A stretch of DNA of 64,000 bases from Theocolax elegans (GCA_026168455.1 CM047431.1:46007466-46071465), one strand, 5' to 3'; positions 36,228 to 50,153 are shown, counted from the stretch's first letter. The notes: generated from the sequence alone by a model not told the origin. Numbers and translations are program-made.

Positions 36228-36231
36228 TTAA

Positions 36232-36616
36232 GGAGGTGACATACCCGGTGTGTTACCGACCAAGCAAAAAAGATAATTATTACATTTATTTTAAAAAATA
36301 CACATTTTTTTGAAAATTCCGAATACAGAAGCACTAGATAAATAAATAATAAGTCATTCTACAAATTTCCACGTCAATACGACAAAGCCACCCTAAAAAA
36401 TTTATGCACCGAAAAATAAGGAATAATCGTAAATTTTTGGTGCAGAAATTTTTTAGGTTGTCTATGTCGCATCGACCTGGAATTTCGTAGAGTAACTTAT
36501 TAGTTAATAATCTGGTGCTTCTGTATTCGAGTTTTGCATAAAACTGCGTATTTTTTAAAATAAATGTAATAATTATCTTTTTTCTCGGTCGGTAACCCAC
36601 CGGGTATGCCACCCCC
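36232..36616. mobile_element. TTAA-flanked MITE, family 2, copy 2
   Basis: The ends GGAGGTGACATACCCGG and (inverted) GGGGGTGGCATACCCGG continue as near-perfect inverted repeats for about 75 bases (GTTACCGACC..AGATAATTATTACATTTA). TTAA is at 36228-36231 and 36617-36620. The left TTAA is the same one that terminates the neighbouring family-1 MITE. The better-preserved termini suggest it is younger than the 20384 copy. Confidence 0.88.
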
Positions 36617-36809
36617 TTAAATAGCGATAAACACAGCTGGTGTTGAAAAAAACTAGGAAAAAATTTACTTTTTGAGGTTAGAATAACTTTTGAGCAAATA
36701 GATTCCAGTACCTAAAAATTTTTTTTTGTTTCTTCAAAAACATTTCCAGTGTGTCCTAAAATTTGGTGCATTTTAAAATTTTGATCGGACCACTTGACGT
36801 AGAATGCCC

Positions 36810-39690
36810 ATATATGTATGAAGCGCGTTAAACGCACAATTCGAATTCGATTGTTTATGGAAAAAATTTTGTTCGAAAAATACAAAATGAATTTTATAGT
36901 TTTCCCGAGTTACATTGACCTACACGTAATAGATACGTATAGTTGTAAATAATACAATGACCAAATTCGAAAGAAAAAATGTTCAAGAAAAGGCAAGTAG
37001 ATGTAACTTAAAGCTTTAAACGTCCTCGTCATACCAACAAGGAGACAACTGAAACGTATTTGACTACAATGATACAAATGCTCAGCGAGCCCAATAACCC
37101 TTGAATACTGATTATTCGCCGAGATTCTTGATTATACGAGTAATTTTGCTTTCATTCTTCAAACTGCCAGCTTAAATTTTGAAAATCAACTTCGAATTCA
37201 AGTTTATCGCGTCCTCAAAAATTAAAGATTCAAATTCAATGTTCAAAAAGTTACGTAGTCAAAAGTTTCATCTTATAACCAATTTGTTAGTGGCTAAACA
37301 ATATGGAATGAATATTGTCTCCATCTCGAATAGAGAATCTTCATCAAATCTTCATCGAAATCAGATATCATTTCCACAATTGTTTATCCAAATTATTGAT
37401 TGTTTACCATATAAAAGGCATTACAAACGGAATATTACCAATACTTGTACCCTAAATCTCATCAGATTTTTCATATTAAAAAGCCACGGTTTAAATTCCG
37501 TATTTAACTTCACAGTTGCCCGATCTTTAGCAGAACAAATAGTTTTTATTGTAAATAGCATGATGATCGCTTTCCATGTTGATAATTAAAAGTATAATTA
37601 ACTCGATCTGACGGAAGCGAAAGAAAAAAATTTGGAACACAGATTTTTTATCATTGTTTTTTTAGATTTTTCGCTAAAAACTCTGTGTTCGAGATTTACT
37701 TTTCTTCGTCTCTATCAGATCGAATTAATTCTATTTTTAATATAAAAAATAGTTGACGAACCCCCGTGGTAATTTGAGGATCACGAAGTTAGGTTTAAAA
37801 ACTTTAAAAAAAAAAAGTTACGATTTCCCAATAGGTATGCAAATAAAGATTATTACCGCGACAAAGATGAAAAGGAAAAAGGTATATTTGGTCGACATTG
37901 AGTAGGTTAATCTGTATTAATATTCCAGAGAGATGGTTAGAACGAAGTTATTAACTTATAGCCAAGAAAAATGCAAAATCCACCATAAGGAAAATATCGA
38001 TTATACGGGACACGTCGCCTAATCCTTGGTTGTACACGTGAAACGGATGGAAAATGAAGGCACAACGGAGAGAAAGAGAAGAGAAAAAATGCCGCAGCCG
38101 TTTTCCGCGTAACGAAGAGAAACCAGTTACTTAACTCGATTTTCCTGATGGCACATCACTGCGTTACTGCAATTTTTTTTATCCCCCGGTCTCTTCGTCC
38201 CTCCCATCACCAAAGACTCCGAGGAAACTTGGAACAAAAAAGAAAATCTCAATGGTTAACGTTCTCATTTACTTGGATACCTTTGCATTAATCTTATTAT
38301 GGTCACCGAGAGAGAGAGACGTTTCTTGACTACGTTATAAAATATACGTAATTAGCTTACACGAATTGACGCATTGAATTAACGGATCAATGTTTTAACT
38401 TCACTTTTTCTTTTTCTCTTATAGCCGTATACTTTCATCGATCGTCGAAAAGTGCTGATAACGCGCAATTCCATAAAGTAGTATATACCATATAAGGGGG
38501 TGTATTCAAAAGGATACCTAAAATATATAATGCGGATTTTTATTTATTTTTTTACCAATATTTCTTTCACTCCGAAATTCATCCCGGGTAAATCGAAATA
38601 CATTCCGATACTCGTACACCGCGTATATTTAATTATTTTAGCTGTACCATCGTAAAGAGTAAATGTTTAACCGTATTTTTTTGACATGATGCTTGGGAAT
38701 ATTGTACAGGGGTATTGGCGGGGTATTCAATTGTCATGGTGATTATCGTGAAAAACTTATGAAAAAATCATGGCTTATCTCGGAAAGTATTGAAAATCTT
38801 AAAATAAGGTTCTTTATAAAAGATTATACGTTTAAGGAATAAATTATGTTTTTTTTTTATACCTTAACGTTTTGTCTATTGTATTTCTACGCGCAAATCT
38901 TCCACGAGCTTCGCGCACAAATTTTTATTTCACGTATTACGTAAAAGCTTTTACATCCCAGGCACGATCGTTACATTTATTTAAAAAGGAAATGTTTGTT
39001 AAATAGGTATTGTGGTTGATTTACTTAAAAAAATAATAGAAGAAATATGTCAAACGTAAAAAAATTTTAACCCGTGACTAAAAGATGTTTAATAAAAAAA
39101 AAGTTTTTAGTTTTATATGAGGTAAAATTTATTATAAGATAGGATCAAAAAACGTTTTTTTGTACATTTTACACTTATTCAACAGTTTTCTCGTATTTAC
39201 TTTTAACGATATTCGTTTGAACGAAAAGTATTAAATACAAAATAGTTTTGCTTATGGGCATAAAACTTTACATATATTTAAACCTTATAATTTTTTATGA
39301 ATTTGGATTCAGCTATTGCCGGGACCTATCGTACTATATGTTTTCGAATTTGTTCTACACCATGTAATTGCTTAAAATACTGTAAAATAATTATTTATAT
39401 ATTGTTTTTTTCACAAATTAACACAAAAATATGCGATTTTTGAGCGATTTTTTTTAAACGTCAGGTTTGAGTTGTAAAAAATACCTTACTCATGCTAGAA
39501 ACTATGTAAACCGTGTAATTAGATCTTAAACTTCCAAAATATGTCCGTAGTTTTTTTTTTAATTTTTTTTGTGAAAATGGCAGGCTATGTGAAAAATAAT
39601 TATAATAATAAACTCATTGAAACATAAAACATAAATTATGAAGGGTTTCTTACTTTAATTAGTCTTAGGAAGTTCGAGTGTTTATAAGAT
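36810..39690. other. intronic stretch without supported gene
   Basis: Contains a 136-codon open frame (37179-37589) with AT-biased, undistinguished composition and no splice support, which I do not call. One hairpin lies at 37595-37732. The purine-rich patch near 38040-38120 looks like unique intron. Confidence 0.5.
37595..37732. repeat. short foldback element
   Basis: Arms of about 55 bases: AATTAACTCGATCTGACGG on the left, its imperfect complement on the right, with AACACAGA and TCTGTGTT nearer the loop. Confidence 0.65.
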
Positions 39691-39699
39691 TGCATTTAT

Positions 39700-40015
39700 A
39701 TGGATAATTGGGGTCGCTAATAATGAATCTGTAATCGGATGATTAAAATTCAAAATTCAAAATGGCGGATCCAATATGATAGACAAATGTATAAAAAATC
39801 GATCTTGCTAGAAAATTGGTACCTAATGGATTAGCATAATTCAACATCGCGAATTCAATATAGCGGATTAAATTTCGAAAAATTTACTACTCCTCCAAAA
39901 AATTGGTATCAAAGGGTTTTCGGTGTCGTTGATTATGAATTTGCGCTCGGATTTATAAAATTCAAAATAACGAAACCATAATATGGCGGACTAAATTAAA
40001 CAAATAAAAAATTAA
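39700..40015. repeat. degenerate tandem 'AATGGCGGA' repeat
   Basis: The motif AATTCAAAATGGCGGATC and diverged versions (AATTCAATATAGCGGATTA, AATAATATGGCGGACTA) recur about every 110-130 bases, with similar intervening words (AAAATTGGTA). Family not identified. Confidence 0.55.
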
Positions 40016-40262
40016 ATGGATAAAGAAATTATAAGCTTAAAGTAAATGTAAATTTTTATGTAATTTGGGCATTAATGTGTTAATTGAGATAAATATACTT
40101 TTTACATTTTAAAACAGTTATAGTGAAATTAATAATTAGTACACCCTTAAATGAGAAAAAAAATCGGTTTTGCCCTCCAGGCGGAAAGCGGCAACTTCCC
40201 GGCCGCTGGGTGAATTAAAGTTGCCCTTTTCCGACAACATCGGGCAGAAAAATAGTACACAC

Positions 40263-40374
40263 ACATTGGTCAGTAAAATAGAAAACCTCGGATCACATGT
40301 TCGTCCACCTCAGCTTCGCCTCGCCCGATGCACTCATATGTGATCTGAGTAATTTCTTATTTTACTGGCCATGG
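40263..40374. repeat. hairpin repeat
   Basis: Arms CAGTAAAATAGAAAACCTCG..GATCACATG and the inverted CATATGTGATCTGAG..TTATTTTACTG. It may be the core of a larger element running from about 40170 to 40490. Confidence 0.6.
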
Positions 40375-40379
40375 TATGT

Positions 40380-42726
40380 AATATACTACTGTTGAACAAC
40401 GGGTTGAAACTACCACTTTCGTTCTCTGCGCCCGAATTGAGAAGTTGCAGTTTCGGCCTCGTTGTTAAAAATATAAGTATACACACCACAGAAAGTAAAA
40501 TGGCCAATACTTTACTTCTCTAGATCTCATTGGTTTTTTAACCCATTTCTAAATAATATGACCATTTTAAATACGTTGGTTTTTATACTTATAGAGATGG
40601 GGGATTAGATCATTAAGATATCTGGGTTATTGGGTTATTTCCACAAAATTTTCAATAAATTTCGAGGTACACCAAAGAACCACGTTTTTCATGGGATTTT
40701 CATAGTAAATCTCCATGATTATTTAATTTGCCCCGAAATCCCTCTAATATTAATAATTATAATGTGAAAATACAGTTTTACACAAAATTTTATTTACATT
40801 CTCTTTACTCACTCTTTTTGACAATTCTGATAGAAATTTGATTATTTGTTAAAAGGTTTGTAGCTAAAACTAGGTATTTTATATCTTTTTTAGAAAATTA
40901 TTAGATCCATTATTATACGATTTTTTCTCACATAATTCATTGAAAATGACAAAATTATTTCACGGAGAAAAGAAATTCGATGTAAAATGGGTTTCAATTT
41001 TTAATAGAACGTTGAATATTAGTACTACAGAACTTTTTTTTGTTTTTAGAAAGTATTTTTGCAGTGATAATTGTAGATGTTGTTTTATTTAAAGTGGCGC
41101 CACCAATATATTCCGTGAAATTTTGATTCCGTAGATTGGAAAACAGACGCAATAGAGAAAAAGTGTCAAGTAGACAAAAGATATCGATGTTAGTGTTGAT
41201 ACCTAAAATTTCAGTGCTAACTTCAAAATCATCCCCTTCTTTTTTATTCTTGAGCATAAAAATAATAATTCGTATTCGTAGCACCAATTTACGAGGTGAT
41301 TTCTTTTCTCCACCTTATTTATCACCCTGAAACACGTATTACGGGCCGATTATTTGAACATCTCGTTTAATGAGAAATAGGTGGACTAAAATTTATTTAC
41401 AATTCTATACGTCTGATCCATCGGTGAGAGAGACGAGTATTTTACCGACGTATATGATATATCGATTGGCATCGCACTATTTTATCAAACCGTTTATAGA
41501 CGAGCTTTTACCCGCAGTCACTCTCTCTCTCTCTCTCTCTCTTGTTCATAGATAAAATGATTGTTGGAAATAAACAACTTGGAATATCCCGAGAATGTTA
41601 ACAATGTATCTCGTTAGGAAGGAGTGCTGCTGACCAACCGTATATATAGGTATATATTTATTTCCTCGCAAGCTCGATAGAGCTTATCGTGCAAAGTAAC
41701 CATACATATATACGCACACATATCGGAGAATAATCGTTGACTCGACGAAATGTTAAAATGACAACAAGTTATAAACGAGCAATTTATTCCAATGACTATA
41801 CGTTTTAAGAAACGAAATCGATAAACTCTCGTGCACAGTGGTAGATATGTGTATATATATATATATGTAATAAGTAAAGTTTGTATTATACGCGAAAGTC
41901 GTGTAGAATGTAAGAGAGCGGATAGAATATTGCAATATGGAATCGGACGTAAGATACGATATGCAACCTGTAGTTAAAGTTACTCTCAATTGTTATTTGT
42001 CTTCCGTTTCTATATATATATTAATTATCCGGCGTATGGTTATAGACAGATAGATCAAAACAATTTCCCGTCTATGAATAGCGCACTATCGACATCTTTA
42101 CAACTTTGTCGATGCGCACCCTTGTATATCGTAATTTTAATCCACGTTCATTCAATTGTCTCGCGTTATTATATATAGGTATTATTTACAAATATCGTCA
42201 TATAGACAATTCAATTTTCGAACGAGAAGTGTATTTTGCATTCTTTATGGACCACGTAACTCCATACGTATATCTTCCCAATTCCGTAGTGAACGGTAAT
42301 TAACTTGAATATGGTATTATATTACGAGAGTAAAAAAATGAATGAGAATTAGCGAAATATATGTTGTTTAATGATTTTATCACTCGGTATATATTTTCGG
42401 TGTATGATACACGTGAGATTAATGAATTTATCGATCTCTCGTTCAGTTTATAACATTGGTAAAAATTATTCTACTTGAAATTGCTGTAAATGGGTATGGA
42501 ACAAGTACATTATGTGACATAGGACAAAAGTTTAAGATTTTTTCCCACGTCCGAGAGAGCAGTAATCACTCGAGGGAAAAATCTGCTTTCGCCACACGTT
42601 GCGTATAGTATTTTATTCCACATTCGACTGTGACCTGAGGACATCATACCTTGAGGAAAGGGACCGATACGATTTTTATACCAACATTAATATTTATACC
42701 ATCGTGTATACATTTTATTTCTTTAC
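40380..42726. other. intronic stretch
   Basis: No gene supported. It includes a (TC)n microsatellite at 41519-41542. Confidence 0.5.
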
Positions 42727-42956
42727 GGAAAAAAATGTTCGATTAAAAATTACTATACCCTTTAGGAAAGGCAGGACAAACTGTCAGAATAAGATAAAAT
42801 TGTTATTATAGTAAAATTTAATAGAATTTCCTATATCAAAAATTAGTGTATATATATATTAAATTTTACCATACAGTATAGCAATTTTTTCTCATTCTAG
42901 CAGTTTGTCCTGTCTTTCCTTAAGAGTATAGTAATTTTTAATTGAACATTTTTCTT
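42727..42956. repeat. palindromic MITE
   Basis: Arms 42727-42782 and about 42900-42955 are inverted copies (AAATGTTCGATTAAAAATTA; GGAAAGGCAGGACAAACTG). Its termini resemble those of the element at 10117-10280. Confidence 0.75.
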
Positions 42957-43490
42957 CGTGTTGTAATTTCTTCAATTTCACTTTCTGATTTTCAGGATGA
43001 GCAAGAAGTAGCTTCTTAATTAGCATAGCATGAAACGATTGTTGTTAATTCCCTATGATCTCTCATTTGATATATAGAATGAACATACTCTCGACATTTA
43101 TTTTAATCGAGTTTCCAATACGTGTGGCTCATAGTCGGATCAGTCAATTCATTATATCTTATTATTATTTTAGCTCTTGACACCACAAATTTTATTTGAA
43201 TAAGGTCCATTTTAATTTTCATGTTGAAAGAAGTATCAACTGAAAATGGTATTTTTAAATACTTATATAAATATTCTCGAAATACTTTACACTTCTCAAT
43301 TATTCTTCTTTGATTTAAACATATTCTTTTTCTGGTAAATTTTAACTTTAGTTTATAAATATTAAATATTGAATCATTCTAAATCTTGTCTTTGATATAG
43401 AAATATATGGAAATATTGAACGTGGAGAGAAATATAAATAATCAGGTGCAGCTTCAAGTCAATAATATATATGTATATACATATATATAT

Positions 43491-43706
43491 ACACTATTTA
43501 TTGTTAGTCACTGATACATTTTAATCTCTAAGTTGCTTACAAACACAAAACAGTAGGTATAAGCAGTTATATCTGTTATATAATTGGATAAATACCTGAA
43601 ACTTTTTATAATTCCAATAAATCCAATTATATAACAGATATAACTAAAAGTATTAGACTTAAATGACAACTAAATAAAAGTATCAGTAACTAACAATAAA
43701 TAGTAT
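43491..43706. repeat. nested palindromic element
   Basis: The outer arms ACTATTTATTGTTAGTCACT / AGTAACTAACAATAAATAGT and the inner arms TTATATCTGTTATATAATTG / its complement form two successive stems in a segment of about 216 bases. Confidence 0.75.
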
Positions 43707-44437
43707 ATTTGAGTAATATTGAGGAATAATAGTGTCATATTGTTTGAATGCAAGTATACGGTTAGTCTGTTTTTTTCATAAAATGCATTTGCTCTCTTTT
43801 TTTAAGAAATTTGCCTAAAAACACCATAACTTTGTCTGAAATGCTCTGCCGCACTCAAACTTTGCATCATTTTGAAGGTAATTAATCATCGATGAATTTG
43901 ATTTTTGGATGGATAAAATATTTTTGATCGTACAACCTTTTTTTTTACTATAAAGGTTTTTATTGATTATAACTATATTCAAAGTTTAAAAATAATATAA
44001 ATGAAATATTTGAACTGATTCTTCTTGAAATTAATAAACTTTTTCAAATTTAATGTATATAAGAAAAAATTGTTAGATTTTGAGTTATTAAGTGATAAAC
44101 ATGGCCAAAAAGTCAATTTTTTCAAAAAATTCTATTTTTTGATTGGCTACAACTCTGGTACTAATTGAAATTCAGGTCTAAAAATTTAGCTACATTCTAT
44201 TCAAGTAGTTTTTTACTGATTCCATACATTAAAACAAAATTCTATTTTTTAACTGGATCACTTCACATGGAATCTCCTATATATATCTAATTGGAGCCTT
44301 ACCAGTGCAAATGTCGATGTTATGATTTCGTATATTTTGATATATTTTTATGTGTTTTGAAATGCGTTAATAATTACGATATGATAATTAATTCTATGTA
44401 CTTCAACGCAAACTATGAAAATATCTCGATGTATATT

Positions 44438-44438
<1 letters not shown>
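43707..44438. other. intronic stretch with one transposon end
   Basis: At about 44110-44284 the sequence ends in ACTGGATCACTTCACATGG..CTCCTATA, an inverted relative of the 24024 terminus. The matching left end was not found. Confidence 0.4.

Positions 44439-44488
<50 letters not shown>
44439..44488. repeat. (AT)n microsatellite
   Basis: About 25 perfect AT units. Confidence 0.95.
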
Positions 44489-44490
<2 letters not shown>

Positions 44491-46404
44491 AAAATACGTT
44501 AATACGTAACTCGTAGATTGGTTGTAGTTCCTGGTTTAAACCCAGACCAAGGCTGATTTTTCATTAAAATTTCGAGTGTTTTTTTTATCATTTTTTTGTT
44601 CTGTTACTATTAACAAAATATATAAAAATATATTAAAATATATATAAAAGTAGATTATATTATATATCAAAATATATCATAGTACATCGAAATGTATGAA
44701 AGTATATCATAGAGATCTGCACTGACCCTCTGAATATTTGTAACAATATTTGTATTGGATATACTTCCATTGGATATCTGTTGTTGACTCGAAGCTGTAC
44801 CGAGGGATTTGTATTTATCGGCATGTTTTATTTCCATGTTTCTATACAAAATATACGAACAATCTCAAAAGTTAAAACATTATGGTAAATTAAAAGTGTT
44901 TTAATATTTTATATATTAATAAATATTATTAAAATATATCGGTAATTAATATTTTATATAGTATATGTATATTTTTTTATTATATTTTCTTTTATATTTA
45001 CTTAATCCTATATACCCATTTTTTCAAGGTTTTTACGAGCTACCTCTAGCATCTATATTTGTGGGGGTGTAATTTACTTTCCTTTTTTCCACTCATAATC
45101 TTTTTCGTAAGCGCGACTCATTTACCCGGGGTTATTCCCGTGAGGAACGCCGGTGTATTGAAACATGCTGTTTGGGTATTTAGGTAACATTGCTTAGACC
45201 TAAGCATCGAAACTGAATGTTCCACACGTAACACGTTGTGGACTGTGGATCATCCGTCGAAATATCAATCGCACGAAATGCTACTCAACTTTTGTGATCG
45301 ACCGAGGTACGTCTCCGCCATTCGGTCAGATTAAACTAATACATTATGTAACGAGTGAGTAAAATGCGGGATTACAAAAAAAAACGTATGCTACTTTACG
45401 TGTGCACTGGAAAAAGAATAGGGGCTGTCTTGTGTACCTGAAATTTCCCATATTGCAATTGCAGTTTAACGCAACGACAGCTTCAAGATGTAATAGAGGC
45501 ACATTTTTAATATAAGTATTTCAAGAAAATTATATGCACAAAAGTATACATCTAAAATACATTCAGAATATGAAAAATAATATCTTGAACATAATCTTCT
45601 CTTAGTCAAGAGAAAACAACGATTTAATTAAATTTCGTGAAAACTGGATAGTCTTCCAGCAAATACAGAGCAGACACGCGATATCGCGATGTTGATAAAT
45701 ATTGGAATACTAGAAAAACACACAGAAAAGTGCACTACGAAGAAAAAAAATTGAAAAATACGATTGCTACGAAGACGGTGAAATAAATCGTTGATTGCTA
45801 TAATATACAATAATCGTTAAACAAAATAGAGGAAGCATCTTACATCATCTTAGAATTATTTTTCAGTAAAAATTAAAGATATGCGTGATCGATTAAAAAA
45901 TTAAACGAAAAATAAAAACGTTGTTCCACTAGTCTTATTTAGCAAACGGATTAGTAAGAAAAATTTTGACTATGTAGTTTGAAAACGGCAAAACAAGTGA
46001 CAGTGCTCAGCTTTTTCAAAAATGATAAAATTCTTCTATTTATTCACAATTATTGCAGTTGCAATTTAATATATTTTTTTAAATATCTACTAATTTAAAA
46101 GATCTCAATTTACTAAACTACATTCGCCCCTCGCATAGGCACATATTATGCCGTTTGCCGCTCTCGCACCTCGTATACCTGCGTTGAGTGTCGATAAAAC
46201 AAATAGCAGCGATCTATAAGCGATAATCTTAGGTACGGCATCCTCTTTCCACTATGTCTAAGTATTTAAAAGACCCATGGTCGGTTAATACCTTTTTCAA
46301 ATGAAATTCGAGTTAGCATCTTTTTGGATGCAGCTGTGGTCACGAAATTAGCCAAGAACGTTTTCAATTCCTTTTAAAAATTCGAAAACTAATTCAAATT
46401 CAAA
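44489..46404. other. intronic stretch, nothing recognised
   Basis: I tested a splice-like block at 45184-45305 as an exon; all frames compatible with the host gene contain stops. Confidence 0.5.
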
Positions 46405-46408
46405 TTAA

Positions 46409-46794
46409 GGTGGTTCTATACTCAATTTTTGATGATTAATTAATAAAAAAGTAGAACAGTATGTGAAAAAATAAGAGAAGAAGCACCTTCGTTTGTCGAT
46501 AATCTAATTGTGTGCTGAATTTCAGGTTAAAATTATGTTGCGTTTTCGAGAAAAGTCTTACCAAAAATATCAAATCTTTTCACCTCGTTGAGGTTAGATT
46601 CACATTTTTGGTAAGACTTTTCTCAAAAACGCAATATAATTTTAATTTGAAATTCAGCACACAGTTAGATTATCAATAAACGAAGGCGCCTATCTTCTCT
46701 TATTTTTTTACATACTGTTTTATTTACAAATTTATTACTAATAATCACGATTGCCGGTAAGATAGGGAGGATAAATATTGACTATGGCACCCCG
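46409..46794. mobile_element. TTAA-flanked MITE, family 3, copy 1
   Basis: TTAA is at 46405-46408 and 46795-46798. The inner arms are strong inverted repeats (GAATTTCAGGTTAAAATTAT; TTACCAAAAAT / ATTTTTGGTAAGACTTTTCT). The right end GGTAAGATAGGGAGGATAAA..CACCCCG is shared with the other family-3 copies. Confidence 0.8.
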
Positions 46795-46798
46795 TTAA

Positions 46799-49211
46799 TA
46801 TCAACTTTTCTGATTTTGAGTTGCTCGATAAAAGTCACTTTTGCAAGATAGTTTTAAAAAGTAAATATATGGAACGAGAGATACTTCATTCCAATATAAA
46901 TGAGGGGCACAAATGAAAACCAACTGTCAACATTTTGACATATTTTTATTTAAAATGTCTATTTTATAGTTATCATGTAAAATGAATTGATGCCACTAGC
47001 AATAAAAAAAGGAATTGTCACTAAAATGAAAGTGGAATAACAAGAAATTAGTTTCTTTTTTATAAATGCCACTTTCTTCGGCTCGAATAGTTTTTTATTA
47101 ATTAAATTACACATTTAACAAATTTTTCATCTTCTTGTTCAATCGTTGTTTTGAATTAGCTAAATTTTCGTTGTGTGAAACAGCTGACATTGAAGTGTCC
47201 TTATTATTATAATGAGAAAAAGAAGCTAAATACATTTAGATTTTGCGGCGAAGATAATAGTCAACATCGCAATTAAATTAAAATAAATAAAATTAAAAAA
47301 ATTGATTAATTTAAAAGAATATTGTTTAATTCTGTGATGTGCAAATTAATTAATGAAAAAATATTTGTGCAGTTTGAAGAGGGTGGTATCGATAATCACC
47401 TGTGAACATTACACAAAAAGAAAACTTTTTTCCACACTTGACTTGCAATGGTCGATAAATTCATCCATTTCACAATTAACCAAAGGTTTAAAATAAAATA
47501 TTAGCGTAATTTTTATCCAGAATTTCGTATTAAATTCGTGTGAGTATCGAATTGACAATTTTACCGTTTCAAGTATTGTAATTTTTTGCCAGTCGATGGT
47601 TTTTCGATATCACGTGTTTTCCTTCAAATTTTGTATCTAAAACATTTGAGATAAAGAATCCAATATACTTGAATAAAATGAAAATTGAGACCGATACTTG
47701 GACAGCAGTAAATAATTATATCTGCGCCAAAACGTATTTATAACATAAACTTCCAAGTCGGATCAAAATTAAGTTAATTCGACATTAAGACAGCTATACA
47801 TTTTCCAAATTTACCTGCCGCTTTAATGTTCCGCACTGAGAAAATCGATTCTTTCATTCAAAAAAATCACGATTTAAGAAATATTCCTTTATCATTACAA
47901 ACTTTTTTTTTGTAGAAGAAAAATATCCATTATCTTATATAATTCTTAATAGTTGCAAAATAATGATTCGAAGAAAAAAAATCATTTTTAGAATATTTAG
48001 AATTGCAATTGAATTTATAACTTCTCTCAGTGCATATATGTATATAAAACATTAGGTGTACACGTATTGTGCAACACATTTAAAAATTTAAATCGAAATG
48101 CATCCACACAAATTCCTCGACAGTGTACAACTACGTCAATTTTGTACGTCCATTTTTGAGCTTATACTTATTTAATACAATTTATATCGTAAGTATGAAA
48201 TCTATTTTTGTATCGATAAATAAATAAAACAGGTCCAATCAATACCGAGGTACAAAACGTTTTAATACATCCTCTCTCTCTCTCTCATTCTAAAAATATA
48301 CCGATTATTCATTAACACGTTTAAAGTATATTCAACTATCGAGCTCTTTTATACCTTAGACATTTTTTATACAACTTTTCTCTCCGTGTGCGTAGAATTT
48401 TATTTTCTTTTATAACTAGATATTTCGAGTATATCGTAAGTATATATAATCTTGCAGTATTTCCGCACCACAGTATCACCGGAGCTATCAAAGTTACTCG
48501 AAATTGTACTGTAACGAATATATAATTACGAATTGTGGGAAAAATCACCATGTTTACAATTAAAAAAACATCCCTTGAAAATTACGACATAATTTACATT
48601 TTACTCGGTATAAGGTTAGAAAGACCGTTTCTCGTTATTCTGTTATTGTCCATTCTATTAAAACAAGAATCCAATTTCTGCCGGGATAAACTACTTACTT
48701 TTGTGCTTAATATTATATATACAAGCTACTATTGTTTCATGTTCAAAGAAATAAAAAAGTTGAATAATAAAATAAAATAGTTTGCGATATCTTCATCTTA
48801 CCTTTCAGTTTCACGATCTATAAATTTCGAGTTACGATACGCTCCACAACTGAATTTATGCGGATTATCAAAAATTTAAAGATTTATAAATTTTCTTTAT
48901 GGGTAATTAATCACTTTCTCTTTCTTTCTCTCAAACTCTGTTGCTTTTTAAAAAAAAATATCCTTTCAAATACGCAATAAGGAAAAATGTAATCGAAATA
49001 CGTTGAAAATACGAATCTCCACGCGAGACAGGGATGGTCAGTTTTTATCGAGGTAAACAATAATTAGATTATAACCAGAGGTTCGACAAGCAGCTTCAAA
49101 TGGATTTAGTAGGTTTCCACCTCATAAAGCTAATGCAACTGGAATCCTCCTTCATTTACGTGAGGTAGCGTCACAATGGTAATTGCTGCTCGTGTCCTTA
49201 TACACACACAC

Positions 49212-49246
<35 letters not shown>

Positions 49247-50153
49247 CAGGCATACCTCTGCACTCTTGGAAAAGGATGATTTTAATAATAAACTTTGAAT
49301 TCATCGTTCTCGTACGGAAAATTTAATATGACGTATATATATACGTGACTCTCTTAATACGTTTACCAAAAAAAAGGGAAGAAAGGAAAAAAGTTTTACG
49401 CGCGTCAAAGGATTAAACATCTCCATTGAAATTTAATTGAGATTGTGCATAACCTAAGTTCATAGATTAGCGAAAGCGCGAAAGTTATGCAAGATGAATA
49501 TTCACTAGGTTAAGATGAACTTCCTCTTTCGAGTTCATTTTACGAAGAAAGTGTATGAACATTCCTTCTTTTTTTTATATTAAATCGAGGTACCGTTACT
49601 TACAATTAGTGCAGGTGATAATTATTATTTCACAAAAAAAAATTGATTTAAAACCAAGAATCCAAGATATGTCTTTCAAACTGAAAAAAATCGCAAACGA
49701 TGCTTATAGTTGAGTAATATCATTTTTTTATAAATAAAAAAGAAAATATTTTCATTTCTGCGTGATTATTTATTTATATTTTTTTCATTTTTCTTGACGC
49801 TTCAATAACGACTTAAAATATGATTTATTTGTTTAGAAGAGACCTCTGAAAAATGCGCACACAAATTTGAAAACAAAAAGATTGATTAGAAAACTTTTTA
49901 CGGGAAACTTAAATGAGCTGGGGTTGAAAATACAACTTGTGACATTTATGTTACTAATTGAAGATGTGACAGTTGAGTGATGTCTATACTACTTACTGGT
50001 TGTTAATGATTGAGATAGATAATTGAGTATTTATTGACAAAAAAATTTAGGGATCGAAATAAATACATCGAAAGAAATGACAGGTTTATGAACCTATATA
50101 CAGATACACTAATTTACGACAAATGTCTGTAGATAAAATATTCAGAGTTGTAA
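46799..50153. other. intronic stretch, nothing recognised
   Basis: No gene supported. It contains a (GA)n microsatellite at about 49217-49243 and a (TC)n run at about 48271-48285. Confidence 0.5.

Larger units (their letters stand above)
24024..36809. mobile_element. outermost inverted-repeat element of the composite nest
   Basis: The left terminus GGACATTCCATACGTCAAG and the right terminus (inverted) GGGCATTCTACGTCAAG continue inward as inverted copies for about 110 bases, sharing TGGTCCGATC and ATGCACCAAATTTTAGG. Everything between has been enlarged by nested insertions. A related right-hand end occurs at about 44110-44284. The flanks share TATG, but the exact target duplication is unclear. 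It has no transposase of its own. Confidence 0.6.

Noticed and set aside
37179..37589. 136-codon open frame
   Set aside because: AT-driven composition, no recognisable domain and no splice or start support in an intron.
45184..45305. Candidate exon between TATTTAG and GTACGT
   Set aside because: Every frame contains an early stop and the entering phase does not fit the host gene.
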